DNA from: Chloroflexota bacterium
Lineage (GTDB): Bacteria; Chloroflexota; Ktedonobacteria; Ktedonobacterales; Ktedonobacteraceae
Direction of reading: 5' to 3'
Assembly: GCA_005881995.1 (NCBI GenBank)
Contig: VBHV01000646.1
Location: 1 to 16,274 of the forward strand
DNA length: 16,274 bases
Positions 1 to 6,890 of the stretch are shown in pieces; positions within the stretch are counted from its first letter, which is position 1, and each line of letters opens with the position of its first letter. The translations under genes were made by a program, and so were the position numbers. Under the pieces are notes generated by a model that did no database searches, was not told the origin of the DNA, and saw only the letters and a program-made list of their open reading frames with translations.

Positions 1-1
1 T

Positions 2-646
2 CAAAAGGCTTTAGACGATCCCCTATTCAGAAATAGAGATATAAGGTGGTACCCGTATATTAGTAGACTGTTGGATCAAGCAAGTAAAGTGTACTTACCG
101 GATTTCGAGAAGCGTAATAAAGAGGGACATATCAGGCGCTGTCATGGCGACTTAAAAGCCACAAACCTCTGGGTACGTCCGATAAATACCTCTAATCACC
201 AATCCTCGACACCACAACATCAATTGGTGCCGCTCGATTGTGTAGATTTTAACCCTGAATTTTGCCATATAGATACTCTGAGCGATATTGCTATGTTAGC
301 AATTGATCTTGAAATGCGTCTGACAAGCTGGGCAGATGATCCTGAGGCAAAACTTCGCGGAACTAAACTTGCTCAGCATTTCCTGACCACTTATCTTCAA
401 ACCATGGGGGAAAATGAAGATGTGTGGCCCTTGCTCGAATACTACATGACCGAGAAGGCAATAGTATGTACGTATATGAGTATCCTGTTTGATAGCTTGC
501 CAAGACTGGGAGAAAAGTATCTCAATGTGGTATTGACACACTCAAAAAATCTGGAAAAGTATATATGCATAAAAAAACCTTCACATCGAAGAAAGATAAC
601 AAAACCTCTGGTCTCTACTGCAAGCGGAACCACTCGGAATGGTTAA
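2..646 (+). CDS. Aminoglycoside phosphotransferase-fold kinase (COG2187-like), 5'-truncated
   Basis: The frame is open to the left edge (first full codon at base 2), so the start lies outside the window; the TTG at 71 is only an internal codon. The catalytic loop HGDLKATN is at bases 143-166, and a metal-binding stretch DCVDF..EF.HIDTLSDIA follows about 30 residues later. The order HGDL..N, D(C/F)xxF, D..SD..ML..DLE is that of the COG2187 'aminoglycoside phosphotransferase family enzyme' group. In many members of that group a P-loop kinase domain follows; here the protein ends about 110 residues after the SDIA motif in a basic tail, so it is a stand-alone kinase. The substrate cannot be told from sequence. 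The last 32 bases overlap the 3' end of the opposite-strand NTPase gene. The fold is fairly sure; real aminoglycoside resistance is unlikely. Confidence 0.75.
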   Translation, partial: QKALDDPLFRNRDIRWYPYISRLLDQASKVYLPDFEKRNKEGHIRRCHGDLKATNLWVRPINTSNHQSSTPQHQLVPLDCVDFNPEFCHIDTLSDIAMLAIDLEMRLTSWADDPEAKLRGTKLAQHFLTTYLQTMGENEDVWPLLEYYMTEKAIVCTYMSILFDSLPRLGEKYLNVVLTHSKNLEKYICIKKPSHRRKITKPLVSTASGTTRNG

Positions 647-2225
647 GCAAGTAAATTCCGCCATAGCGATTCTCGATGACCTCTTCACCTGCACAAGACT
701 CCCTTAACTTCTTCCGTAGATGATGCATGCGCTGGGTGAAAACTGGCCGATCTATCAATCTTGCCCAGGCGGCCTTCATGAGTTCTTCCTCGCTACAGCG
801 TTTAGGATGTTCCAGCAATGTTCTGATCAAACGATACTCTAGCTCAGATAGAGAAAGGCGTTCCGGTTCTTTCTCGGGCATCATGATGAGAAGTTCTCTA
901 CTGCTTAAAGCAGGCTGAGGCAAAAAGGCAGCTTGCCCACTATACTCGTGCGCTTTTTGAGATAGGTAGTTCAGTAACACAGAACCTGGATAGTAGACAG
1001 GCTGCAAGGGATCGTAACGCACAATTCCCTCACTGTAGAGAATATAGCGTACTTCTGACCCGAGTTGATCCCAGATTTGCGGCTCGATCTCCTCAATGGC
1101 GCGCCTATGTTTGACCTGAGCGATAAATTTGTAGAATATGCTTCTGGTCTCCGGGGAGCTGATATCTAAAGCTTCTTTCACCCGTTTCCAGGTACGATCA
1201 AGAAATGTACTCACTCGTTCATTGGTACGCTCGATGAGTTGATCTTTATCATGCTTCTGCAGCTCCGTCCAGGTTCCATACCTCATAGCGTACTCACGTT
1301 TGAGGTGGAACATCTGGAAACAGAACCGTTGCAGGAGGTAGGGATGTGTTCCCGCCTGTTCATACAGCCATGTTTGCTCAGCTTCAGAAAAAAGGATATT
1401 TCCGCCAGCTTTCCTGAACATACTTGCCCAATTAGCTCCAAAACTCTCCGGTTCTTGCGCTAAGAAATCCATGGTATCGTCCCAGGTAAAGGTTTGCAAA
1501 GGTAAGGTTCCAAACCGAGCCAGGTCCGCTGAAACATGTGTAAACTGGTCACCGATCTTAGGCAAGGGAAGGCTTTCAATGGAAAGGATCACCCCAAATT
1601 GTTGAAACTCATCAAGCAGATCGACCAGGAGACGAAAGGCTCCACAATCATCCAACAGTGCCAAACCTCGCTCCTGTGGGTTCTGTGCTCTGCTTATGAT
1701 TTTAAGTGAAGGCATATCTGGTTCCTGCAGTCGTTCTATGGTATCAAGCAACACAAAGTAGCGCGCACTAGGACGTTCACGAGTCATCCGACGCAACAAG
1801 TCGCGCAAGCCCTTCCGGCCAGAGTATCCCGTCTCTTCATCCTGGTGGACTGATTGCAATGCGCGTGTACACTGTGCCACAAAAGGGCTCAATAACTCAT
1901 CAATGTTCTCGATGCCCTCTAATGGTGTTAAATCAATTTGCACAAAATGGATATCATCTAGATTGTAGGGTTCACGCAGGTCTTGCAATTCATTGCGCCA
2001 GGACCATTCGGCAGCAGGTGACTGCTGCAAGTAACGCATGAGGGTGGTTTTGCCTATTCTCGGAGCGCCGGATAGAATAATCGCGCTCTGTCCTCCGGTA
2101 ACAATTTCGCGAATGTCTGTGCGCCTGCCAGATACCTGGATGGCAATCCCATCGGCCAGTTCTGTAATGCGTTGAAACGGATTGCGCAGCATACTCCAGG
2201 CAGGTTCAAAATGTGTTTCCGACAT
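615..2225 (-). CDS. STAND/AAA-type NTPase with C-terminal OmpR/PhoB-type winged helix
   Basis: A 536-residue protein. Near the N-terminus it has NPF (15-17) and a GRR.DI stretch (33-38), the lead-in typical of MNS-type STAND NTPases. Walker A is GAPRIGKTT (53-61) and a Walker B-like strand YFVLLDTIE is at 156-164. The segment AGTHPYLLQRF (291-301) resembles the end of the NTPase core in this group. Residues 455-528 form a winged helix of the response-regulator output type (LSLSELEYRLIRTLLEH ... VFTQRMHHLRKKL ... ENRYGGIYLL). No receiver domain is present, so it is probably an ATP-controlled DNA-binding protein. The start at 2225 is supported by GAGGAA 5 nt upstream. It lies 19 bp behind the RelA/SpoT-NTPase fusion and is very likely co-transcribed with it, which makes it a candidate transcriptional output or co-ATPase. 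The regulated promoter is unknown. Confidence 0.85.
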   Translation of the reverse strand: MSETHFEPAWSMLRNPFQRITELADGIAIQVSGRRTDIREIVTGGQSAIILSGAPRIGKTTLMRYLQQSPAAEWSWRNELQDLREPYNLDDIHFVQIDLTPLEGIENIDELLSPFVAQCTRALQSVHQDEETGYSGRKGLRDLLRRMTRERPSARYFVLLDTIERLQEPDMPSLKIISRAQNPQERGLALLDDCGAFRLLVDLLDEFQQFGVILSIESLPLPKIGDQFTHVSADLARFGTLPLQTFTWDDTMDFLAQEPESFGANWASMFRKAGGNILFSEAEQTWLYEQAGTHPYLLQRFCFQMFHLKREYAMRYGTWTELQKHDKDQLIERTNERVSTFLDRTWKRVKEALDISSPETRSIFYKFIAQVKHRRAIEEIEPQIWDQLGSEVRYILYSEGIVRYDPLQPVYYPGSVLLNYLSQKAHEYSGQAAFLPQPALSSRELLIMMPEKEPERLSLSELEYRLIRTLLEHPKRCSEEELMKAAWARLIDRPVFTQRMHHLRKKLRESCAGEEVIENRYGGIYLLNHSEWFRLQ

Positions 2226-2230
2226 ACATG

Positions 2231-2236
2231 TTCCTC
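2231..2236 (-). promoter_or_regulatory. Ribosome binding site of the NTPase/winged-helix gene
   Basis: GAGGAA on the minus strand, 5 nt before ATG 2225. It favours this ATG over the out-of-frame ATG 4 nt upstream. Confidence 0.6.
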
Positions 2237-2244
2237 ATTTTGCG

Positions 2245-5200
2245 CTATTCTGTAAAGAAAGAGCGGTTACGCGTCAACCAACGACGCACCAGTTCAATTT
2301 TGAATGAGTAAAAGGGATTGGATAGCGGGCCATTCTCTTCCAGAATGAGTCCCTGGCGCATGCGATCAAGGTAGCGCCTGGTAGTAGCAACAGGCATGCT
2401 CACTAAAGAGGCAATCTTTTTCAATTGCATTTCTAGCTGGTTTGAATGGCTCATGAAGTCAACCATGGTCTCCAGGATTACCAACTCCTGTTTATCCTGC
2501 AGTTCTGATTTGAGAAAATTAAAGTTCTGGTAGGAACCACCTTCAACGAAACGTTCTACCACGAAGTTGAGATCTTTATCGCTCACGAGCTGCTTATGAA
2601 AGTCGTGATTCAACTGGTAAATTATTTGCTGCCCGATCAAAGTCATATAATAGGGATTACCGCCGGTAAGTGTAACAGCGAGAGCGACCGTATTTGGATG
2701 AATCGCAATCTGTAGGTCTTGCAGGGGATCTGCTAATAATTGTTTCGCACTTTCTGTATCTAGAAAAGTCACCTGAAAGGGTTGTGCGAAACTAAAGACG
2801 TTTGCGAAACGCTTTGAGCTGAGTGTGCGATGTGAACTGGTAGGCAAAGCAAAGATCAGACTGAGTTGAGGAATTTCAGGCATTAACTCTTTCCAATAGT
2901 TAAAAAAAGGAAAACCAAGAATATGCCTTTCGTACGACTCTATTGCTCCACCGAACTCATCCAGGGCCAAAACTAACCTTGAACCAGGAACACGCGCGAT
3001 ACACTCTTGCAGCATACGCTTAAAGCGGACTTGTGGTTCGCTCTCGTTGTAATCCTCCCAGACAGGAGCACTCTGTTGAAATTGTTCATGAAATGTGGAA
3101 CTGACCTTTTCCGCTAGCTGCATAAAAATCGTCGTCTCCGTCTGCCTGCGTGCATTTTGCAACGAGAATAACACGCCCCAGGAGGGTGAATGTATTTGAT
3201 GCTCAAGAAAGTTCTTACAAATCGAGGATTTTCCTGATCGACGCGGCCCATACATGATAAGCGCACGTCCCTTTTCTCCCTCACACAATTCTCGCTGCAT
3301 GATTTTTATTTCTTCGGAACGTCCAAAAAACATATTTTCACCGGGGGGACGCGAGATATCAAAAGGATTCATCAGAACCTGGGTGCGAGGTGGTAACATG
3401 CTTACCGACTCATCCCATTTAAATTCCACAATCGTTTTTGTAGAAAGGGTCGCATGCTGAGCGCGCAACTTTTCCAGACTCTCACGTATCCGTGCAGGTG
3501 TAGCAGCGGCATCAATAATCACCTCGGTAATATTTTCTACCTTGTAGAGTTCCTCCCAGATGTCCAGCACCTCCTTTTCAGAATGCGCCTCTATAGTAAA
3601 GCGCAGGTGACCTATACCAGTTTTTGGGTTTGTGGCCTCGGCAGTAATTGTCAATAGATCGCATTCATATCGACGCAGTTGCCGGGTGAGATCGAGTATG
3701 ATACCCCGGCGATCTTGCACCATAACAAAAAAGGCAACTGTAAAGGCTGGAGATTGCAATTGCCATTTCATCGGTACCAGTATCGAATGCCGACCAAGAG
3801 GACGGTCGATGAGATGGGAACAGGTATCCTTATGTACCACCAGCTCACGACTACGTTTGCGCAGTCGTCCCCGGATTTTTGTATCACGTGGATAACTTGG
3901 ACGGCATAATCCACACAGGCGCTGCCGATAAGCACCTTCCTTATTCAATGTTAACTGCATATCGACAGCAGGAACCCATACCGCTCTACTTTGATCGGGT
4001 GAGGGAGCTGAATTCCGTTCCGCAATTTGTTTCATTATTTCCTGCGCCGCCCAGTTGGGTGTATAAAGCGATTTCTCCTCATTTTCAAGATGTTCCAGGA
4101 ATGCCTGGAGAGATTCAAATTGAAAACGTTTAAGTAACAAGCGAAGTTCTTCATCAAGCTGCTCAAGCGAGAGCATATAGCGATAGCGCCTTAATTCTTG
4201 TTGGAGTAATTCATACCCCTTTCGTCCTAAATAACGCTTGTTGAGAGCATCCTTAATACCCCGTTTCGCTCTAGGAGTATTCGCAAAGGCTTCATCCAGC
4301 CAGTTTTCATCGGCCTGAGTTTGACGTGCTGTTCGGATTTCTACAATATCACCTGCCTGAAGAGTTCTATAGAGTGGCGCTTTGCGGTTATTCACAATTG
4401 CTTCGACCGCCCGCTCTCCAATATTATTATCTAGGGCGTAGGCATAATCCAGTACGGTTGCATTAATAGGAAGCGCAATAGGACTGCGACTTTTATCATA
4501 GACGACAATGGGATTCTTTGAATCCGAGGGAGATATAGCTCTAGAAACAGTCTGTTCAATCACTTGAAAAACGTTGCCTTCCTTGCTATTCCAGAACTGC
4601 TTTGCTGGAAGCGATTTCACGTCCTCTAGCTGATAGTTTTGCATTGAATAAAGTCGATAATAGCGTGGGTGGATACATCCATAACAAGCGATTGCTTGCG
4701 TAAGGTCTGTTGCAATCTGCAACTGACAGACTTGATCTGGGTTTCCAGATAGTGTAGTGCCCTGCAGGTAGCGGCTATGGCGATTGAAGATTAGCCCTAA
4801 CGCAATCTGGCTATAACCATTATTTTTAGGATTCGCGATATGATCCGTGACTCGATCTTGTATATATCCCAACTGGCTTAAAGCGCCGAGTGCAGTATAA
4901 CATTCTCCTACTGTAGGTACGATAACATCGAATGTCACCAGATCAAGACCTGTAAGTTGCGATTTTTGTGATGTGGCGGTCGTATGAGCATCCTGGATAC
5001 GCCGTTTTAGACCGGAGACGCCGCACGGTGTATAGATGACGGTGATAGCGTGTCCAGTCATTTCCTGATATATTTCCACTAGCAACCGCCGTGTATCTTC
5101 CAATATGAAGCTGTCCTGTTTCAGGATGCGTTCATACTCTTGCTTATCTTCGTCAAATTTACCTGGATTTAGCAAATGTTCAACAAGATCCTCGATTTCG

Positions 5201-5727
5201 CGTTTGAAGTACCACATACCCAGGCGCTTGGCGATGTTGAGCAAGGTACTTCCGATCCTTTCAATGCGAAGCAACATTCTACCAGTAAAAGGTCGTTCCT
5301 TACTCTGTTCTTGTAACCCTTTCAAGGCCTGATAGTAGATAGCAACAGCAATGAGTAGCGCTCCCAGGTCCTCATATGGGGGAGTTAGTAATGGGGGTAA
5401 ATTTTCGTCTTCAATGTCACGAGTAAACTGATAAGCTTCGTTCATATGTTGGAGTATTTGATCGGTCCCCTCGAGCCCGGAAGATTGAATATGTTTTTTA
5501 TCATATTCCATGAGGTACCCTGCCATTACAACAGGGAGTGGCAATCCCCACGAACGTAATAAATCACCCACCCCTTGAGCATCATACTTGACTTTCAACA
5601 CATATTCGTGAGGCGTTCCCTTTGCCTGGCGTGCTAGATCATCGATGAGATTCTTCCATTCCGCCGGAATGTCCGTGGGTGTGGGTTTCCAGGGTGTGAG
5701 ATCAACGTATAAATCTGTTGCCGTCAT
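2245..5727 (-). CDS. Degenerate RelA/SpoT-like protein fused to a STAND-type NTPase and winged helix
   Basis: A 1160-residue protein. In order: pseudo-HD hydrolase (about 40-120; HD replaced by ME at 73-74); RSH linker RLGMWYFKREIEDL (168-181); pseudo-synthetase (about 225-380); TGS (405-467); helical region (500-570); CxxC...HxxxC zinc-finger-like domain (C605, C608, H632, C636); ACT/RRM (about 660-740); NTPase with NPF (787), FFGRSEE (800-806), Walker A GPRRSGKSS (827-835) and Walker B LVLALDEF (D923/E924); winged helix (about 1084-1149). The synthetase keeps PK.NGY, but the family's Glu in ExQIR is Gln335, the Arg is Ala339, RPK is GHA, and QSLH is SQIA. (p)ppGpp synthesis and hydrolysis are therefore both unlikely. 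The ATG at 5727 was chosen over the one at 5760 because only it has a Shine-Dalgarno (GGAG, 8 nt). First gene of an operon with the next NTPase. Proposed role: a sensor using RSH regulatory domains to drive a STAND ATPase (inference). Confidence 0.88.
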   Translation of the reverse strand: MTATDLYVDLTPWKPTPTDIPAEWKNLIDDLARQAKGTPHEYVLKVKYDAQGVGDLLRSWGLPLPVVMAGYLMEYDKKHIQSSGLEGTDQILQHMNEAYQFTRDIEDENLPPLLTPPYEDLGALLIAVAIYYQALKGLQEQSKERPFTGRMLLRIERIGSTLLNIAKRLGMWYFKREIEDLVEHLLNPGKFDEDKQEYERILKQDSFILEDTRRLLVEIYQEMTGHAITVIYTPCGVSGLKRRIQDAHTTATSQKSQLTGLDLVTFDVIVPTVGECYTALGALSQLGYIQDRVTDHIANPKNNGYSQIALGLIFNRHSRYLQGTTLSGNPDQVCQLQIATDLTQAIACYGCIHPRYYRLYSMQNYQLEDVKSLPAKQFWNSKEGNVFQVIEQTVSRAISPSDSKNPIVVYDKSRSPIALPINATVLDYAYALDNNIGERAVEAIVNNRKAPLYRTLQAGDIVEIRTARQTQADENWLDEAFANTPRAKRGIKDALNKRYLGRKGYELLQQELRRYRYMLSLEQLDEELRLLLKRFQFESLQAFLEHLENEEKSLYTPNWAAQEIMKQIAERNSAPSPDQSRAVWVPAVDMQLTLNKEGAYRQRLCGLCRPSYPRDTKIRGRLRKRSRELVVHKDTCSHLIDRPLGRHSILVPMKWQLQSPAFTVAFFVMVQDRRGIILDLTRQLRRYECDLLTITAEATNPKTGIGHLRFTIEAHSEKEVLDIWEELYKVENITEVIIDAAATPARIRESLEKLRAQHATLSTKTIVEFKWDESVSMLPPRTQVLMNPFDISRPPGENMFFGRSEEIKIMQRELCEGEKGRALIMYGPRRSGKSSICKNFLEHQIHSPSWGVLFSLQNARRQTETTIFMQLAEKVSSTFHEQFQQSAPVWEDYNESEPQVRFKRMLQECIARVPGSRLVLALDEFGGAIESYERHILGFPFFNYWKELMPEIPQLSLIFALPTSSHRTLSSKRFANVFSFAQPFQVTFLDTESAKQLLADPLQDLQIAIHPNTVALAVTLTGGNPYYMTLIGQQIIYQLNHDFHKQLVSDKDLNFVVERFVEGGSYQNFNFLKSELQDKQELVILETMVDFMSHSNQLEMQLKKIASLVSMPVATTRRYLDRMRQGLILEENGPLSNPFYSFKIELVRRWLTRNRSFFTE

Positions 5728-5735
5728 AATTATTA

Positions 5736-5739
5736 CTCC
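5736..5739 (-). promoter_or_regulatory. RBS deciding the start of the RSH-NTPase fusion
   Basis: GGAG on the minus strand, 8 nt before ATG 5727. The longer reading from ATG 5760 has no such site, so the 11 extra residues are probably not translated. Confidence 0.6.
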
Positions 5740-5785
5740 ATTTCCCCGGAATAATAACATATATTACGAAATTGTCTCGTTCAGT

Positions 5786-5805
5786 AGCATACTATCTAGT
5801 ATGCT
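5786..5805. repeat. 20-bp inverted repeat, candidate operator
   Basis: AGCATACTA and its perfect reverse complement TAGTATGCT are separated by 2 bp (9-bp arms). It overlaps the predicted promoter of the minus-strand operon. A transcription terminator is unlikely because it lies upstream of the genes and has no T-run. Confidence 0.55.
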
Positions 5806-5815
5806 CTTTCGTCAA
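5786..5815 (-). promoter_or_regulatory. Predicted promoter of the RSH-NTPase operon
   Basis: On the minus strand TTGACG (5810-5815, 5/6 to TTGACA) is followed after 18 bp by TATGCT (5786-5791, 4/6 to TATAAT). It lies about 60 bp before the chosen start. The inverted repeat 5786-5805 covers the -10 and most of the spacer, a typical repressor position. Predicted by eye only. Confidence 0.4.
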
Positions 5816-6035
5816 GTGGCATTTTTATCTCTTCGATTACGATCTTTTTGGCTTTTTAGAGTCGATAGCCTTTTCAGTTCACGTTTCCATTAGATATTTT
5901 TCTTAAGTTTACGTCCTATAACATATACTACGTTTATTTTTACACACTTCTCACTTCGTGGAAAAGTATCGCTCGACATATTGTGATCTCTCGGACAATT
6001 ATTTAGGCGAAGCGAGAAATTAGAACGAAATAACC
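5816..6035. other. A/T-rich divergent intergenic stretch, no gene seen
   Basis: Central part of the gap between the RSH-NTPase operon and the sigma-like gene. It is very A/T-rich and carries no credible reading frame with an RBS, no tRNA-like fold and no obvious repeat. It probably holds only upstream promoter elements. Confidence 0.5.
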
Positions 6036-6064
6036 TTGAAAATAGAAGAGCTACAGGTTACTAT
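6036..6064 (+). promoter_or_regulatory. Predicted promoter of the sigma-like gene
   Basis: TTGAAA (6036-6041, 5/6) is followed after exactly 17 bp by TACTAT (6059-6064, 4/6). Transcription would begin near 6071, giving a leader of about 22 nt. The perfect inverted repeat 6057-6078 covers the -10 and the start point. Confidence 0.42.
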
Positions 6065-6078
6065 TACAGTATAGTAAC
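6057..6078. repeat. 22-bp inverted repeat, candidate operator
   Basis: GTTACTAT and ATAGTAAC are perfect 8-bp inverted arms with a 6-bp spacer. It lies over the predicted -10 and start point of the sigma-like gene, as expected for a dimeric repressor or autoregulator. Confidence 0.5.
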
Positions 6079-6092
6079 GCTTATCGTAAATA

Positions 6093-6806
6093 ATGATAAA
6101 CATTACTTTTAGTTTTGTAGGGGTATCCGAGGACGATAGCGACCCTACCCCCGAAGAAATCTTAGCGCGGTATGATCATTTCATTGTTGCTCTCGTAGAA
6201 AAGATGGCGCGCCGTAGCTCAAATATCGCCCGACCGGAGGTGCTAGATCTGGAGATTGATGAGATTGTGCAGCGGGTGCGTATCAAATTATGGCGTGCAC
6301 TTGTAGATAAACATATCGAGTATCCTCAAGCGTATATCCGAACCATTGTGCGGAACGAGTTTAATGACATCCCACGGAAACGCAGGCCGCCGCTGCCTTT
6401 GCTGACCGATGAGGATGGCGAGCTGCACCTGGGTGAAGGGGTTGATGCGATGATAACCGAAAGCGAGGGGATGGGGGACCCGGCTCATGAATTTGAGGCA
6501 GGCGAGAATCTGGATGGGTTGATGAATTATACTGCATCCGCCGTCTCAAGGTTGTCTCCGCGTCAACGGCGCTCAATTGGCTGCTTGCTCAATGAGCAGA
6601 TCGACGCGCGTTTGCCCCTGATCAAGGCGTTTCAAAAACATGACATTGATATCGAAGCGCAGGTATGGCCTGAAGATGAGACGGATAAGAAGCTGCTCAA
6701 GGCTTCGCTATCCGCTGCACGCCACAAGATTGCGGAATTTTTAGACGTTGACCTGGACAAGTATAGGAGGCGAGGCCTGACGGATACACTTGTTTTACAA
6801 ATGTAA
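6093..6806 (+). CDS. Sigma-70 family (ECF-like) protein with unusual region 4
   Basis: A 237-residue protein. Residues 21-97 fit sigma region 2: an acidic helix, DEIVQRVRIKLWRAL (56-70), then EYPQAYIRTIVRNEFNDIPRKRR (76-98), the usual 'P.ayl..ivrN...d..Rk.rR' pattern. An acidic linker follows. Residues 150-218 resemble region 4 at both ends (SRLSPRQRR and LKASLSAARHKIAEFL), but the normal 'G.s..EIA..lg.s' helix-turn-helix core is replaced by an acidic stretch with WPEDETD. It may be a sigma factor that recognises DNA differently, or a sigma-derived regulator. No Shine-Dalgarno precedes the ATG, so the start is less certain; a short leader is likely. It is divergent from the RSH-NTPase operon, which makes functional coupling possible. 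No anti-sigma gene is adjacent. Confidence 0.72.
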   Translation: MINITFSFVGVSEDDSDPTPEEILARYDHFIVALVEKMARRSSNIARPEVLDLEIDEIVQRVRIKLWRALVDKHIEYPQAYIRTIVRNEFNDIPRKRRPPLPLLTDEDGELHLGEGVDAMITESEGMGDPAHEFEAGENLDGLMNYTASAVSRLSPRQRRSIGCLLNEQIDARLPLIKAFQKHDIDIEAQVWPEDETDKKLLKASLSAARHKIAEFLDVDLDKYRRRGLTDTLVLQM

Positions 6807-6824
6807 TCAGGCTACTCACTTTAT

Positions 6825-6890
6825 GAGCAAGCGGCATGTGGAATATGCGCCAATCAGACCATTGGAATATGCTCCATATGCCGCTTGCTC
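6825..6890. repeat. Long inverted repeat between convergent genes, overlapping the MocR 3' end
   Basis: An 18-nt left arm (6825-6842, beginning GAGCAAGCGGCAT) pairs with the right arm 6873-6890 with one G.T mismatch. Inside are a direct repeat GGAATATGC (6840-6848 and 6864-6872) and a CCAAT/ATTGG inverted pair. It separates the sigma-like gene from the MocR-type gene and encodes the last residues of the latter. There is no T-run on either side, so if it ends transcription it is not a classic intrinsic terminator. Confidence 0.7.

Noticed and set aside
71..73. TTG at 71 as the start of the kinase gene
   Set aside because: The frame continues open to base 2 with no stop and with plausible residues; the catalytic loop sits far too close to such a start for this fold.
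1..646. Aminoglycoside resistance gene
   Set aside because: The fold is shared, but the motif spacing is that of the broad COG2187 kinase group, which does not imply drug resistance.
3254..4133. Several plus-strand frames of 60-90 codons inside the RSH-NTPase gene
   Set aside because: They overlap a clear 1160-residue coding frame on the other strand, show no recognisable family and no RBS; shadows.
2245..5727. Calling the large protein a working (p)ppGpp synthetase/hydrolase (relA or spoT)
   Set aside because: The architecture fits, but the HD pair, the synthetase Glu/Arg, RPK and QSLH motifs are all changed, so only 'RelA/SpoT-like' is justified.
5728..5760. Eleven-residue N-terminal extension from ATG 5760
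   Set aside because: No Shine-Dalgarno before it; ATG 5727 has GGAG at 8 nt.
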